Assembly: GCA_937974275.1 (NCBI GenBank) | Contig: CALJIF010000018.1 | Span: forward strand, 1-14,163 | DNA: 14,163 nucleotides | From: an uncultured Flavobacteriales bacterium | GTDB taxonomy: Bacteria > Bacteroidota > Bacteroidia > Palsa-965 | Direction of reading: 5' to 3' | Part shown: positions 8,251 to 13,693 of the stretch, piece by piece | Position numbering within the stretch: the first letter of the stretch is position 1 | How the letters are laid out: each line of letters opens with the position of its first letter | Position numbers and translations under genes: made by a program | Notes under the pieces: generated by a model | Database searches by the model: none | What the model saw: the letters and a program-made list of their open reading frames with translations, nothing else | Told to the model about the DNA's origin: nothing

Positions 8251-8934
8251 ATGTCACAAGAAGAAGTAAAAGAACAACCGGTAGTAAGCGTAGAAGACGC
8301 TTATAACAAGACGGAACAATATGTATCCGACAACAAAAAGAGCATCACGTTCATTGTTGGCGGCATTGTAGCATTGGTAGGCATCTACTTTGGCTGGAAA
8401 TATTTGTACTTGCAACCACGCTCCGATGAGGCAGCTGCTGCGATGTACAAGGCAGAATTGTATTTCCAGAAAGATTCCTTCAATCTGGCAATCAACGGTC
8501 AAGGCGAAACTTTAGGCTTTGAAGCTATCGTAGATGAATACGGGATGACACCTGCCGGCAACCTGGCGCGTTATTACCTGGGTGTTTCATATTTGCGTGT
8601 TGGTCGTTACGACGAAGCTATCGCTACATTGGAAGAGTTTAATTCTGACGACCAAATGTTAAGTACACTTAGCCTTGGTTTGTTGGGAGACGCGTATTTG
8701 GAAAAAGGTTCTACTGATGACGCATTGAGCTACTACATGAAAGCCGCAAAAACTAATGCCAATAAGTTTACATCGCCTATCTTCCTGAAAAAGGCTGCAT
8801 ATGTGCATGAAGATTTAGGACATAAAGAAGAAGCGTTGCAGTTGTACCAGCAAATTCGTTCCGAATATCCTGAATCACAGGAAGCACAGCAGGTTGACAA
8901 ATACATTGCTCGCTTGGGCGGAGAAGTTAAATAG
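8251..8934 (+). CDS. Membrane-anchored tetratricopeptide-repeat protein (YfgM/CpoB-like layout)
   Basis: A 227-residue protein with a short acidic cytoplasmic N-terminus, one transmembrane helix at about residues 32-50 (SITFIVGGIVALVGIYFGW, after a Lys pair that favours the inside) and a C-terminal TPR region (about 57-225). The repeats include NLARYYLGVSYLRVGRYDEAIATLEEF and an ending KKAAYVHEDLGHKEEALQLYQQIRSEYPES. This layout resembles YfgM, which works with the Sec translocon and periplasmic chaperones in proteobacteria, but homology at that level is only suggested. The start at 8251 is chosen over the in-frame 8164 because the longer form would overlap the recF start and precede the promoter. 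It is followed by a strong terminator (8954-8984) just before ribH. Confidence 0.85.
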   Translation: MSQEEVKEQPVVSVEDAYNKTEQYVSDNKKSITFIVGGIVALVGIYFGWKYLYLQPRSDEAAAAMYKAELYFQKDSFNLAINGQGETLGFEAIVDEYGMTPAGNLARYYLGVSYLRVGRYDEAIATLEEFNSDDQMLSTLSLGLLGDAYLEKGSTDDALSYYMKAAKTNANKFTSPIFLKKAAYVHEDLGHKEEALQLYQQIRSEYPESQEAQQVDKYIARLGGEVK

Positions 8935-8953
8935 ATTAAACCTTTTAATTATA

Positions 8954-8984
8954 GGGGCTGTCTGAATCAGGTAGCCCCTTTTTT
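8954..8984 (+). terminator. Rho-independent terminator between the TPR gene and ribH
   Basis: GGGGCT (8954-8959) pairs with AGCCCC (8973-8978); a small inner CTG/CAG pairing (8962-8970) may extend it. Six T residues follow (8979-8984). The ribH ATG begins at 8990, only 5 nt after the T-run. Confidence 0.85.
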
Positions 8985-8989
8985 ATAAC

Positions 8990-9481
8990 ATGGCAACAGC
9001 ATTACAGAATTTATCACATTACAATCCCGAAACTGTTCCAACCGGCGAAGCTTATCGCTTTGCAGTAATTGTTGCCGAATGGAACAGCGAAGTGACTATG
9101 GCGTTAATGTGGGGCGCTGTAAATACTTTACAAAAACATGGTGTGCCCGCTGAGCAAATTCGCACTGAATTCGTACCGGGAACATTTGAATTGACCTTAG
9201 GAGCACAACTTGCTGCGGAACGGACGGACGTTGATGCGGTAATTGTGCTGGGCTGCGTTATTCAAGGTGAAACCAGACATTTCGACTTTATTTGTCAAGG
9301 CGTTACTTATGGAATTACAGAGGTGAATTTGAAATACAATAAACCTGTTGTTTTCGGTGTATTAACGACGGACAATCAGGAACAAGCGCTGGACCGTGCC
9401 GGTGGCAAACACGGCAACAAAGGAGACGAAGCAGCCATCACGGCGCTGAAAATGCTTGCTTTGAAAAATAAAATGAAGTAA
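8990..9481 (+). CDS. ribH: 6,7-dimethyl-8-ribityllumazine synthase
   Basis: A 163-residue enzyme of riboflavin synthesis, condensing 5-amino-6-ribitylaminouracil with 3,4-dihydroxy-2-butanone 4-phosphate to lumazine in the cytoplasm, usually as a pentamer or 60-subunit capsid. Diagnostic motifs: AEWNSEVT (residues 29-36, substrate-binding loop), VPGTFEL (62-68), GCVIQGETRHFDF with the catalytic-region His at 97, and VVFGVLTTDNQEQALDRAGGKHGNKGDEAA near the C-terminus. The length is typical. No other rib gene is nearby. The start codon lies directly behind a terminator hairpin with no recognisable promoter in between, so expression probably depends on read-through or on an unseen promoter. I see no FMN riboswitch; the 55-nt gap is too short for one. 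Confidence 0.96.
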   Translation: MATALQNLSHYNPETVPTGEAYRFAVIVAEWNSEVTMALMWGAVNTLQKHGVPAEQIRTEFVPGTFELTLGAQLAAERTDVDAVIVLGCVIQGETRHFDFICQGVTYGITEVNLKYNKPVVFGVLTTDNQEQALDRAGGKHGNKGDEAAITALKMLALKNKMK

Positions 9482-9487
9482 GTCACC

Positions 9488-9509
9488 AATGATTTTTTAT
9501 AAAATCGTT
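9488..9509 (+). other. AT-rich hairpin after ribH
   Basis: AATGATTTT (9488-9496) pairs with AAAATCGTT (9501-9509), with one G-T pair and a TTAT loop. There is no T-tract after it, so terminator function is uncertain. Confidence 0.35.
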
Positions 9510-9537
9510 GCACGAACCAAAAAAAATGAGACATTTG
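9508..9537 (+). promoter_or_regulatory. Candidate promoter for the tRNA-Pro unit
   Basis: TTG (9508-9510), a 19-nt spacer and GACATTTG (9530-9537) resemble TTTG...TAnnTTTG with one mismatch in the -7 box (G for T at the first position). Transcription would begin near 9544 and run through the first repeat hairpin into tRNA-Pro. A weaker alternative is TTG 9618-9620 with TCCATTTG 9640-9647. Confidence 0.45.
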
Positions 9538-9573
9538 CACACGTTTCTGAAAAATGAACGTGAATAAAGAGTT

Positions 9574-9612
9574 CAGGGTGTAGCGTCCCCAACTTGTTGG
9601 GGTGTAGCGCAC
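9574..9612 (+). repeat. tRNA-Pro 5'-half copy interrupted by a palindromic hairpin
   Basis: The segment matches the tRNA-Pro acceptor/D-arm sequence, except that the six-base D-loop core (CAGTTG in the functional gene) is replaced by a TCCCC...GGGGT palindrome. The hairpin at 9587-9602 is CCCCAA-CTTG-TTGGGG. GTAGCGCAC after it is the same as in tRNA-Pro. No anticodon or T arm follows. Positions 9576-9602 are identical to 9800-9826. Confidence 0.7.
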
Positions 9613-9628
9613 GAATATTGAAAATATA

Positions 9629-9646
9629 AAATGGAGTAATCCATTT
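9629..9646 (+). other. Perfect hairpin with GTAA tetraloop, 3 nt upstream of tRNA-Pro
   Basis: AAATGGA (9629-9635) and TCCATTT (9640-9646) form a perfect 7-bp stem closed by GTAA, a GNRA-class tetraloop. It ends 3 nt before the tRNA 5' end. It could be a precursor leader structure, or chance. Confidence 0.45.
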
Positions 9647-9649
9647 GTT

Positions 9650-9722
9650 CGGGGTGTAGCGCAGTTGGTAGCGCACCTGGTTTGGGACCAGGGGGTCGTC
9701 AGTTCGAGTCTGGCCACCCCGA
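9650..9722 (+). tRNA. tRNA-Pro (anticodon TGG)
   Basis: A complete cloverleaf: acceptor CGGGGTG (9650-9656) with CACCCCG (9715-9721), D arm GCGC/GCGC (9659-9674), anticodon stem CCTGG/CCAGG around loop TTTGGGA with anticodon TGG at 9683-9685, 5-nt variable region, T arm with loop TTCGAGT (9698-9714; one T-G pair), discriminator A at 9722. CCA is not encoded. A strong terminator follows 7 nt later. Confidence 0.95.
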
Positions 9723-9729
9723 CAAAATT

Positions 9730-9756
9730 AGAGGCTGTTATAGCCTCTTTTTTTTT
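9730..9756 (+). terminator. Rho-independent terminator of tRNA-Pro
   Basis: AGAGGCT (9730-9736), loop GTTAT and AGCCTCT (9742-9748) form a perfect 7-bp stem; the T-run continues to 9756. Confidence 0.88.
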
Positions 9757-9797
9757 GATTAAATGTAGTCCATCAAGAACGTTCTTATTTCAGTGTT

Positions 9798-9875
9798 CGG
9801 GGTGTAGCGTCCCCAACTTGTTGGGGAGTAGCGTCCCCAATTATTTGGGGATCAGTTCGAGTCTGGCCACCCCGA
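9798..9875 (+). pseudogene. Degenerate tRNA-Pro copy with D and anticodon arms replaced by two palindromic hairpins
   Basis: The acceptor stem is intact (CGGGGTG 9798-9804 with CACCCCG 9868-9874, discriminator A 9875). The T arm is almost intact (9851-9867; only the outer pair is lost, A-C). Between them, instead of D and anticodon arms, lie hairpin CCCCAA-CTTG-TTGGGG (9811-9826), the linker AGTAGCGT, and hairpin CCCCAA-TTAT-TTGGGG (9835-9850). There is no anticodon, so it cannot decode. The overall fold could still be a four-way junction, with acceptor, two hairpins and T arm in 78 nt. A terminator with the same geometry as that of tRNA-Pro follows (9883-9908). It may be a dead duplicate or a tRNA-like RNA; expression is not known. 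The short protein reading in this region is an artefact of the repeats. Confidence 0.75.
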
Positions 9876-9882
9876 CGAAATT

Positions 9883-9908
9883 AGAGGCAAAGGATGCTTC
9901 TATTTTTT
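9883..9908 (+). terminator. Terminator of the degenerate tRNA-Pro unit
   Basis: AGAGGCA (9883-9889), loop AAGGA and TGCTTCT (9895-9901, one G-T pair) form a 7-bp stem with a 5-nt loop, followed by A and six T residues (9903-9908). The geometry equals the tRNA-Pro terminator, although several bases differ. Confidence 0.7.
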
Positions 9909-9956
9909 GTTCGAGAACACGAACATGACAACAACCCGATGTGCTGTAAAACATTG

Positions 9957-9987
9957 TTTGTGCGTACAAGTTAGAATTGTACTTTTG
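9957..9987 (+). promoter_or_regulatory. Bacteroidota-type promoter for tRNA-Arg
   Basis: TTTG (9957-9960), a 19-nt spacer and TACTTTTG (9980-9987) fit the -33/-7 consensus fully. Transcription should begin near 9994, giving a short leader of about 15 nt before the tRNA at 10009. Confidence 0.82.
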
Positions 9988-10008
9988 CACCTCGCTGAAT
10001 AAGTGATT

Positions 10009-10082
10009 GGTCCCGTAGCTCAACTGGATAGAGCAGCTGCCTTCTAAGCAGCAGGTTTCGCGTTCGAGTCGCGACGGGATCA
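10009..10082 (+). tRNA. tRNA-Arg (anticodon TCT)
   Basis: A complete cloverleaf of 74 nt: acceptor GGTCCCG with CGGGATC (10075-10081; one G-T pair), D arm GCTC/GAGC (10018-10034), anticodon stem GCTGC/GCAGC around loop CTTCTAA with anticodon TCT at 10043-10045, T arm TCGCG-TTCGAGT-CGCGA (10058-10074), discriminator A at 10082. It reads AGA codons. CCA is not encoded. No clear intrinsic terminator follows directly. Confidence 0.95.
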
Positions 10083-10164
10083 CTTCTCCAACTGTAATTA
10101 CATTTTGCTATTTCGGATACTCACGCTTCTGTGAATGATCCTACTTCCTATAATTTCATTTTCT
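10083..10164. other. Spacer between tRNA-Arg and its degenerate copy
   Basis: This AT-rich stretch holds only 9 nt of flank shared with the downstream copy (10083-10091). I see no gene, clear promoter or terminator in it. Confidence 0.6.
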
Positions 10165-10253
10165 AATTCCATAGCTCAACCGGATAGAGCATCCGGACAT
10201 TTCATCCGAACATCTCGTAAGGAAGGTTTCGCGTTCGAGTCGCGACGGGATCA
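10165..10253 (+). pseudogene. Degenerate tRNA-Arg copy with the anticodon arm replaced by a tandem 13-mer
   Basis: It shares 19 of 20 bases with tRNA-Arg over the D-arm region (10172-10191) and 39 identical bases covering variable region, T arm, acceptor 3' strand and downstream flank (10224-10262 against 10053-10091). The acceptor 5' strand (AATTCCA) no longer pairs properly with CGGGATC. The 18-nt anticodon arm is replaced by 32 nt holding two imperfect tandem 13-mers (10191-10203 and 10204-10216, two differences). No plausible anticodon loop can be formed: the best 7-nt loop lacks U33. It is a non-decoding remnant. No promoter of the consensus type is visible upstream. Confidence 0.75.
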
Positions 10254-10300
10254 CTTCTCCAAAATGCTTCTCACCACACATTTGCAAAATGAATAAGCAA

Positions 10301-13300
10301 TCACATTCTTATCCCCATAATGCAAACGTCATCAATCTGCTCCATCATTCTTGGAACGCCGCGTTCATCCGGCCAATTGCGCCATTGCGAGAATTCATCT
10401 TCCAACAACTCCGCTTGTCTATTCACGGATTCTAAAGCAATCGATTTCAGGAAAGTGGCCAGTTGTTTGTATTTGTATTTTTTGCCTTTCGGGCCTCCGA
10501 ACTGATCGGCAAATCCATCAGTAAATAAATAAATCATTGCGCCACTGCTAATCTGAAGAGCATGACTCATGAATGGCTTTAATTCGGCGTAATTCCCTAT
10601 TGGTTGCTTGTTTGGTTCTATTTGCACCAATTCGCCGTGTTCAACAATCCACAACGGATTATTTGCACCTGACCAATGAACTTCACTTGTAGTTCTATTG
10701 ATCGCCAACAAAGAAATATCCATTCCGTCCTGCACTTCACTCCCACTCTTTTCAAACGTCTCCAACACCAGCAAACGTGTTCGATCCAGAATTTTCCCCG
10801 GATCTGTTTCATAAAATTCCTTTACCGTTCTGCTTAATGCTGTAGAGCAGATTACACTTACCATCGCACCCGGAACACCATGCCCTGTACAATCACCTAC
10901 TGCCACAAAATCAAACAATTGCTTGTTACCCGCTACATCAACGTGCTCTACTCTTTCACACCAGTAAAAGTCACCCGCAACAATATCCTTAGGTTGATAC
11001 AAGACAAAACTTTCCGGAACGATATCATTTATGATTGCTTTAGATGGCAAAATCGCTTCCTGTATTTTCTTCGCATAATTGATACTGTCTGTAATATCCC
11101 GATTCTTCCGCTCTAAAATTTCATTCTGAAACACCACCTGCTGCGTTCGCTGTGCCACCTCTTGCTCCAATTCTGCTTTAGCTTGCTGTAAATTTCGAAC
11201 TCGCCATTTAAAGACAAAATAAATAAGAGCAGCTATCAGAACCAATACAAGCGCACGGAACCACCACGTTTGCCAGAACGGCGGAGCAATAGAAATATAA
11301 AACTGCAATTCATTATTGCTTTTTATGCCATCGTTATTGGAAGTTCGAACACGTAATGTATACGTACCCGGATCCAAATTCGTGTAACTGATTACATGTC
11401 GCGTCCCGATTTGAATCCAACGCTCATCCAATCCTTCGAGCATGTATTCGTACTTGTTCAAATCAGGATTGAGATAATTCAGGGCCGCCACTTCGAAATA
11501 CAGAAAGTTCTGTGAATAGGGTAATCGCAACTGTCGCAAATAATTGAACGCAGTATCAGTCACACGCATACTATCATTCACCAAAAGCGCAGTTATGTAA
11601 ATCGGCGCTTGATAACGATTAGGCAAAATTTTAGAAGGTACAAACTTGTTAAAGCCATTAACGCCGCCAACATACATCGCGCCTTCCTGATCTTTAAAGT
11701 ACGCTCCTTGATTAAATTCATTACTTTGAAGTCCATCACGTTCCGTATAATTTCTGACTTCACCCGTTTTGATATTCAGCCGACACAGTCCGAAGTTGGT
11801 GGTTAACCAAACTACATCTGTTGATTCGAACAACATACCATAAACTACATTATTCGGCAAACCATTCGCTTCATTAAATACTTCAGACTTCTTTGTAGTT
11901 GTATTAAATACAATCAAACCGCCACCATCCGTTCCTAAGCATAGGCGATTGTCAGCTACAGGAACAATGCACCGAATACGATCGTTACTTAATGTACCGG
12001 TTGATGTTTGGTAAGAGGTAAACATTTGTGTGGTTCTGTCCAACATGCTTAATCCGGAGCCATTTGTACCACACCAAATATTTTCATCCTTGTCCACTGC
12101 AAGCGATATAACTTTATTCCCACTAATGGAATTCGGACGATCATCACGATGTAAAAAATTTTGAAAGGTTTCTCGCTGCGGATCAAAACAACTCAATCCC
12201 CCGCCCCATGTGCCTATCCAAATTTTACCGTCACTTGTTTCGCGAATGCACCAAACATCGTTCGCACTTATCGATGTGGTATCGTCATTAGTGTGAATGT
12301 AGTTCTTGAATTTTTCACCTTTCACATCATAGGTGCAAAGTCCACCGCCATAGGTGCCGATGTACAATAAACCGGATTTCGATTTGTAAATACACCGCAC
12401 AATATCCGAGCCCAATTTGTCTTTACCGATAACACGTGTTGTTCCGTCCTTGATATTAAAAACATTTAGACCGCCACCCAATGTCCCTACATACAGCAAA
12501 TCTTCGTCGGCCAAAATGCTCATTACCATCGGAGAACTCAATCGCTGTCGTGCGCCACTTGTACCGTAATGCAAGAAACTGGAGCCTGTGGGCTGAAAGT
12601 TGGTAACACCGCCACCCAATGTGCCTACCCACATTAATCCCTGACGGTCGTTATACAAGGACAATACTTCATTATTCGGCAAGGAAAAGCGATCCGTGTT
12701 GTCGTTGTAATAATTCTCGACATAACCCGTCGCAGAATTAAGTCGGAACAGTCCTTGTCCGTATGAACCGAACCAAATCTGATTAGCAGCATCTGACTGC
12801 ACACACCAGATATCGTTACTCATGCGCGTAGTATTAAAACTGTGGTAATGATTCAAAACAGTTTTACCGTCAGCTGACATGGCAACCAAACCTCCTCCGG
12901 AATACGCCACCCAAACTTTTCCGCTTGGATCTTCATACATATGCCAGGGATTAGCATAGGACAAACCATCAATCGGTTGTGGCGTTATCAGTCGTTCGAA
13001 TTTTCCCGTTGGAGCATTCCACTTTACTACTCCGCCCTGTGCACATGCCACCCACAAATCTCCGTTGCGCAATTTTAAAATGTGTCGCACTTGATTTGAC
13101 GGCAATCGTGATGCATCTGCTGTGGAATACAACTTTACCTGAAGGGACTTTTTATCAATGGTAAATAAACCTCCGGTAGTAGCCGCCCACACTACAATTC
13201 CATCATCAACCATACTCATCACTCCGGGCTTAACACTACCATTGCGTAAGGGCACATTTTGAAATTGATCCGCCATCGGATCGTAAATTGAAATACCTCC

Positions 13301-13636
13301 ATTGTAGGTGCCAACCCAAATTCTTCCGGTATTATCTTCTAATAGCGACTGCACGAAATTGTCAGACAACGATGAGGCTGAAGATGGATTGTGACGATAC
13401 ACTTTGAAACCATAACCATCAAAACGGTTTAAACCGTCTTGCGTCCCTAACCAGATAAAGCCCTGTCTATCCTGAACGATAGCATTAACGGTACTTTGAG
13501 AAAGACCTTGAGAAAGTGAATACGTGTTGAATCGAATTCGTTGTGCCGTTCCGATTTGAGTTGAGAGCAACGCAAACAACACCGCAACAACAAATTGCAT
13601 GTATGCAAACATTGAAAATTTCTTCCTTCCACTCAT
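10301..13636 (-). CDS. Two-component-type propeller receptor with SpoIIE-family PP2C phosphatase output
   Basis: A 1111-residue membrane receptor. Signal peptide about 1-31 (ending IGTAQ), then 14 blade signatures of the W-x-GT-x-GG-L type (from GFIWLGTQDGLNRFD to GAMYVGGVNGFNKF), consistent with two seven-bladed propellers to about 670. A Y_Y_Y domain follows (to about 780, with NKYEYMLEGLDERW and PGTYTLRVRTSNNDG), one transmembrane helix about 790-809, a coiled coil about 812-850, and a SpoIIE/PP2C phosphatase from about 870 to the end. Metal-site motifs are present: AGDFYW, DCTGHGVPGAMVS (near 914), DGMDISL, GANNPLWI, FTDGFADQFGG (near 1034) and QIDDVCIMGI. Propeller plus Y_Y_Y is best known from hybrid two-component systems; here the kinase is replaced by a serine phosphatase, so an anti-sigma/anti-anti-sigma switch is a likely output. 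The ligand is unknown. It lies 57 nt after the BNR-type gene. Confidence 0.92.
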   Translation of the reverse strand: MSGRKKFSMFAYMQFVVAVLFALLSTQIGTAQRIRFNTYSLSQGLSQSTVNAIVQDRQGFIWLGTQDGLNRFDGYGFKVYRHNPSSASSLSDNFVQSLLEDNTGRIWVGTYNGGISIYDPMADQFQNVPLRNGSVKPGVMSMVDDGIVVWAATTGGLFTIDKKSLQVKLYSTADASRLPSNQVRHILKLRNGDLWVACAQGGVVKWNAPTGKFERLITPQPIDGLSYANPWHMYEDPSGKVWVAYSGGGLVAMSADGKTVLNHYHSFNTTRMSNDIWCVQSDAANQIWFGSYGQGLFRLNSATGYVENYYNDNTDRFSLPNNEVLSLYNDRQGLMWVGTLGGGVTNFQPTGSSFLHYGTSGARQRLSSPMVMSILADEDLLYVGTLGGGLNVFNIKDGTTRVIGKDKLGSDIVRCIYKSKSGLLYIGTYGGGLCTYDVKGEKFKNYIHTNDDTTSISANDVWCIRETSDGKIWIGTWGGGLSCFDPQRETFQNFLHRDDRPNSISGNKVISLAVDKDENIWCGTNGSGLSMLDRTTQMFTSYQTSTGTLSNDRIRCIVPVADNRLCLGTDGGGLIVFNTTTKKSEVFNEANGLPNNVVYGMLFESTDVVWLTTNFGLCRLNIKTGEVRNYTERDGLQSNEFNQGAYFKDQEGAMYVGGVNGFNKFVPSKILPNRYQAPIYITALLVNDSMRVTDTAFNYLRQLRLPYSQNFLYFEVAALNYLNPDLNKYEYMLEGLDERWIQIGTRHVISYTNLDPGTYTLRVRTSNNDGIKSNNELQFYISIAPPFWQTWWFRALVLVLIAALIYFVFKWRVRNLQQAKAELEQEVAQRTQQVVFQNEILERKNRDITDSINYAKKIQEAILPSKAIINDIVPESFVLYQPKDIVAGDFYWCERVEHVDVAGNKQLFDFVAVGDCTGHGVPGAMVSVICSTALSRTVKEFYETDPGKILDRTRLLVLETFEKSGSEVQDGMDISLLAINRTTSEVHWSGANNPLWIVEHGELVQIEPNKQPIGNYAELKPFMSHALQISSGAMIYLFTDGFADQFGGPKGKKYKYKQLATFLKSIALESVNRQAELLEDEFSQWRNWPDERGVPRMMEQIDDVCIMGIRM

Positions 13637-13693
13637 ACGTTTAGCGAAGCAATATACCGATTACTGTTGAATCGACTCCGTAACAGACACGAT

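Noticed and set aside
8935..8989. FMN riboswitch upstream of ribH
   Set aside because: The gap is only 55 nt and is fully explained by a simple terminator; the conserved FMN aptamer needs more than 100 nt.
9376..9717. A 113-residue minus-strand frame over the ribH end and tRNA-Pro
   Set aside because: It overlaps ribH and a tRNA antisense and shows no recognisable domain.
9665..9928. An 87-residue reading frame across tRNA-Pro and the repeats, with repeated SVPNLLG-like text
   Set aside because: It runs through a functional tRNA and the palindromic repeats; the peptide repetition is a by-product of the DNA repeats.
9841..10083. An 80-residue minus-strand frame over tRNA-Arg
   Set aside because: It is antisense to a complete tRNA and the degenerate tRNA-Pro; the text IPSRLERETCC is the well-known spurious translation of antisense tRNA.
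9482..10300. Possible CRISPR array in the repeat-rich region
   Set aside because: Repeats are few, unevenly spaced and clearly tRNA-derived; there are no regular spacers or cas genes.
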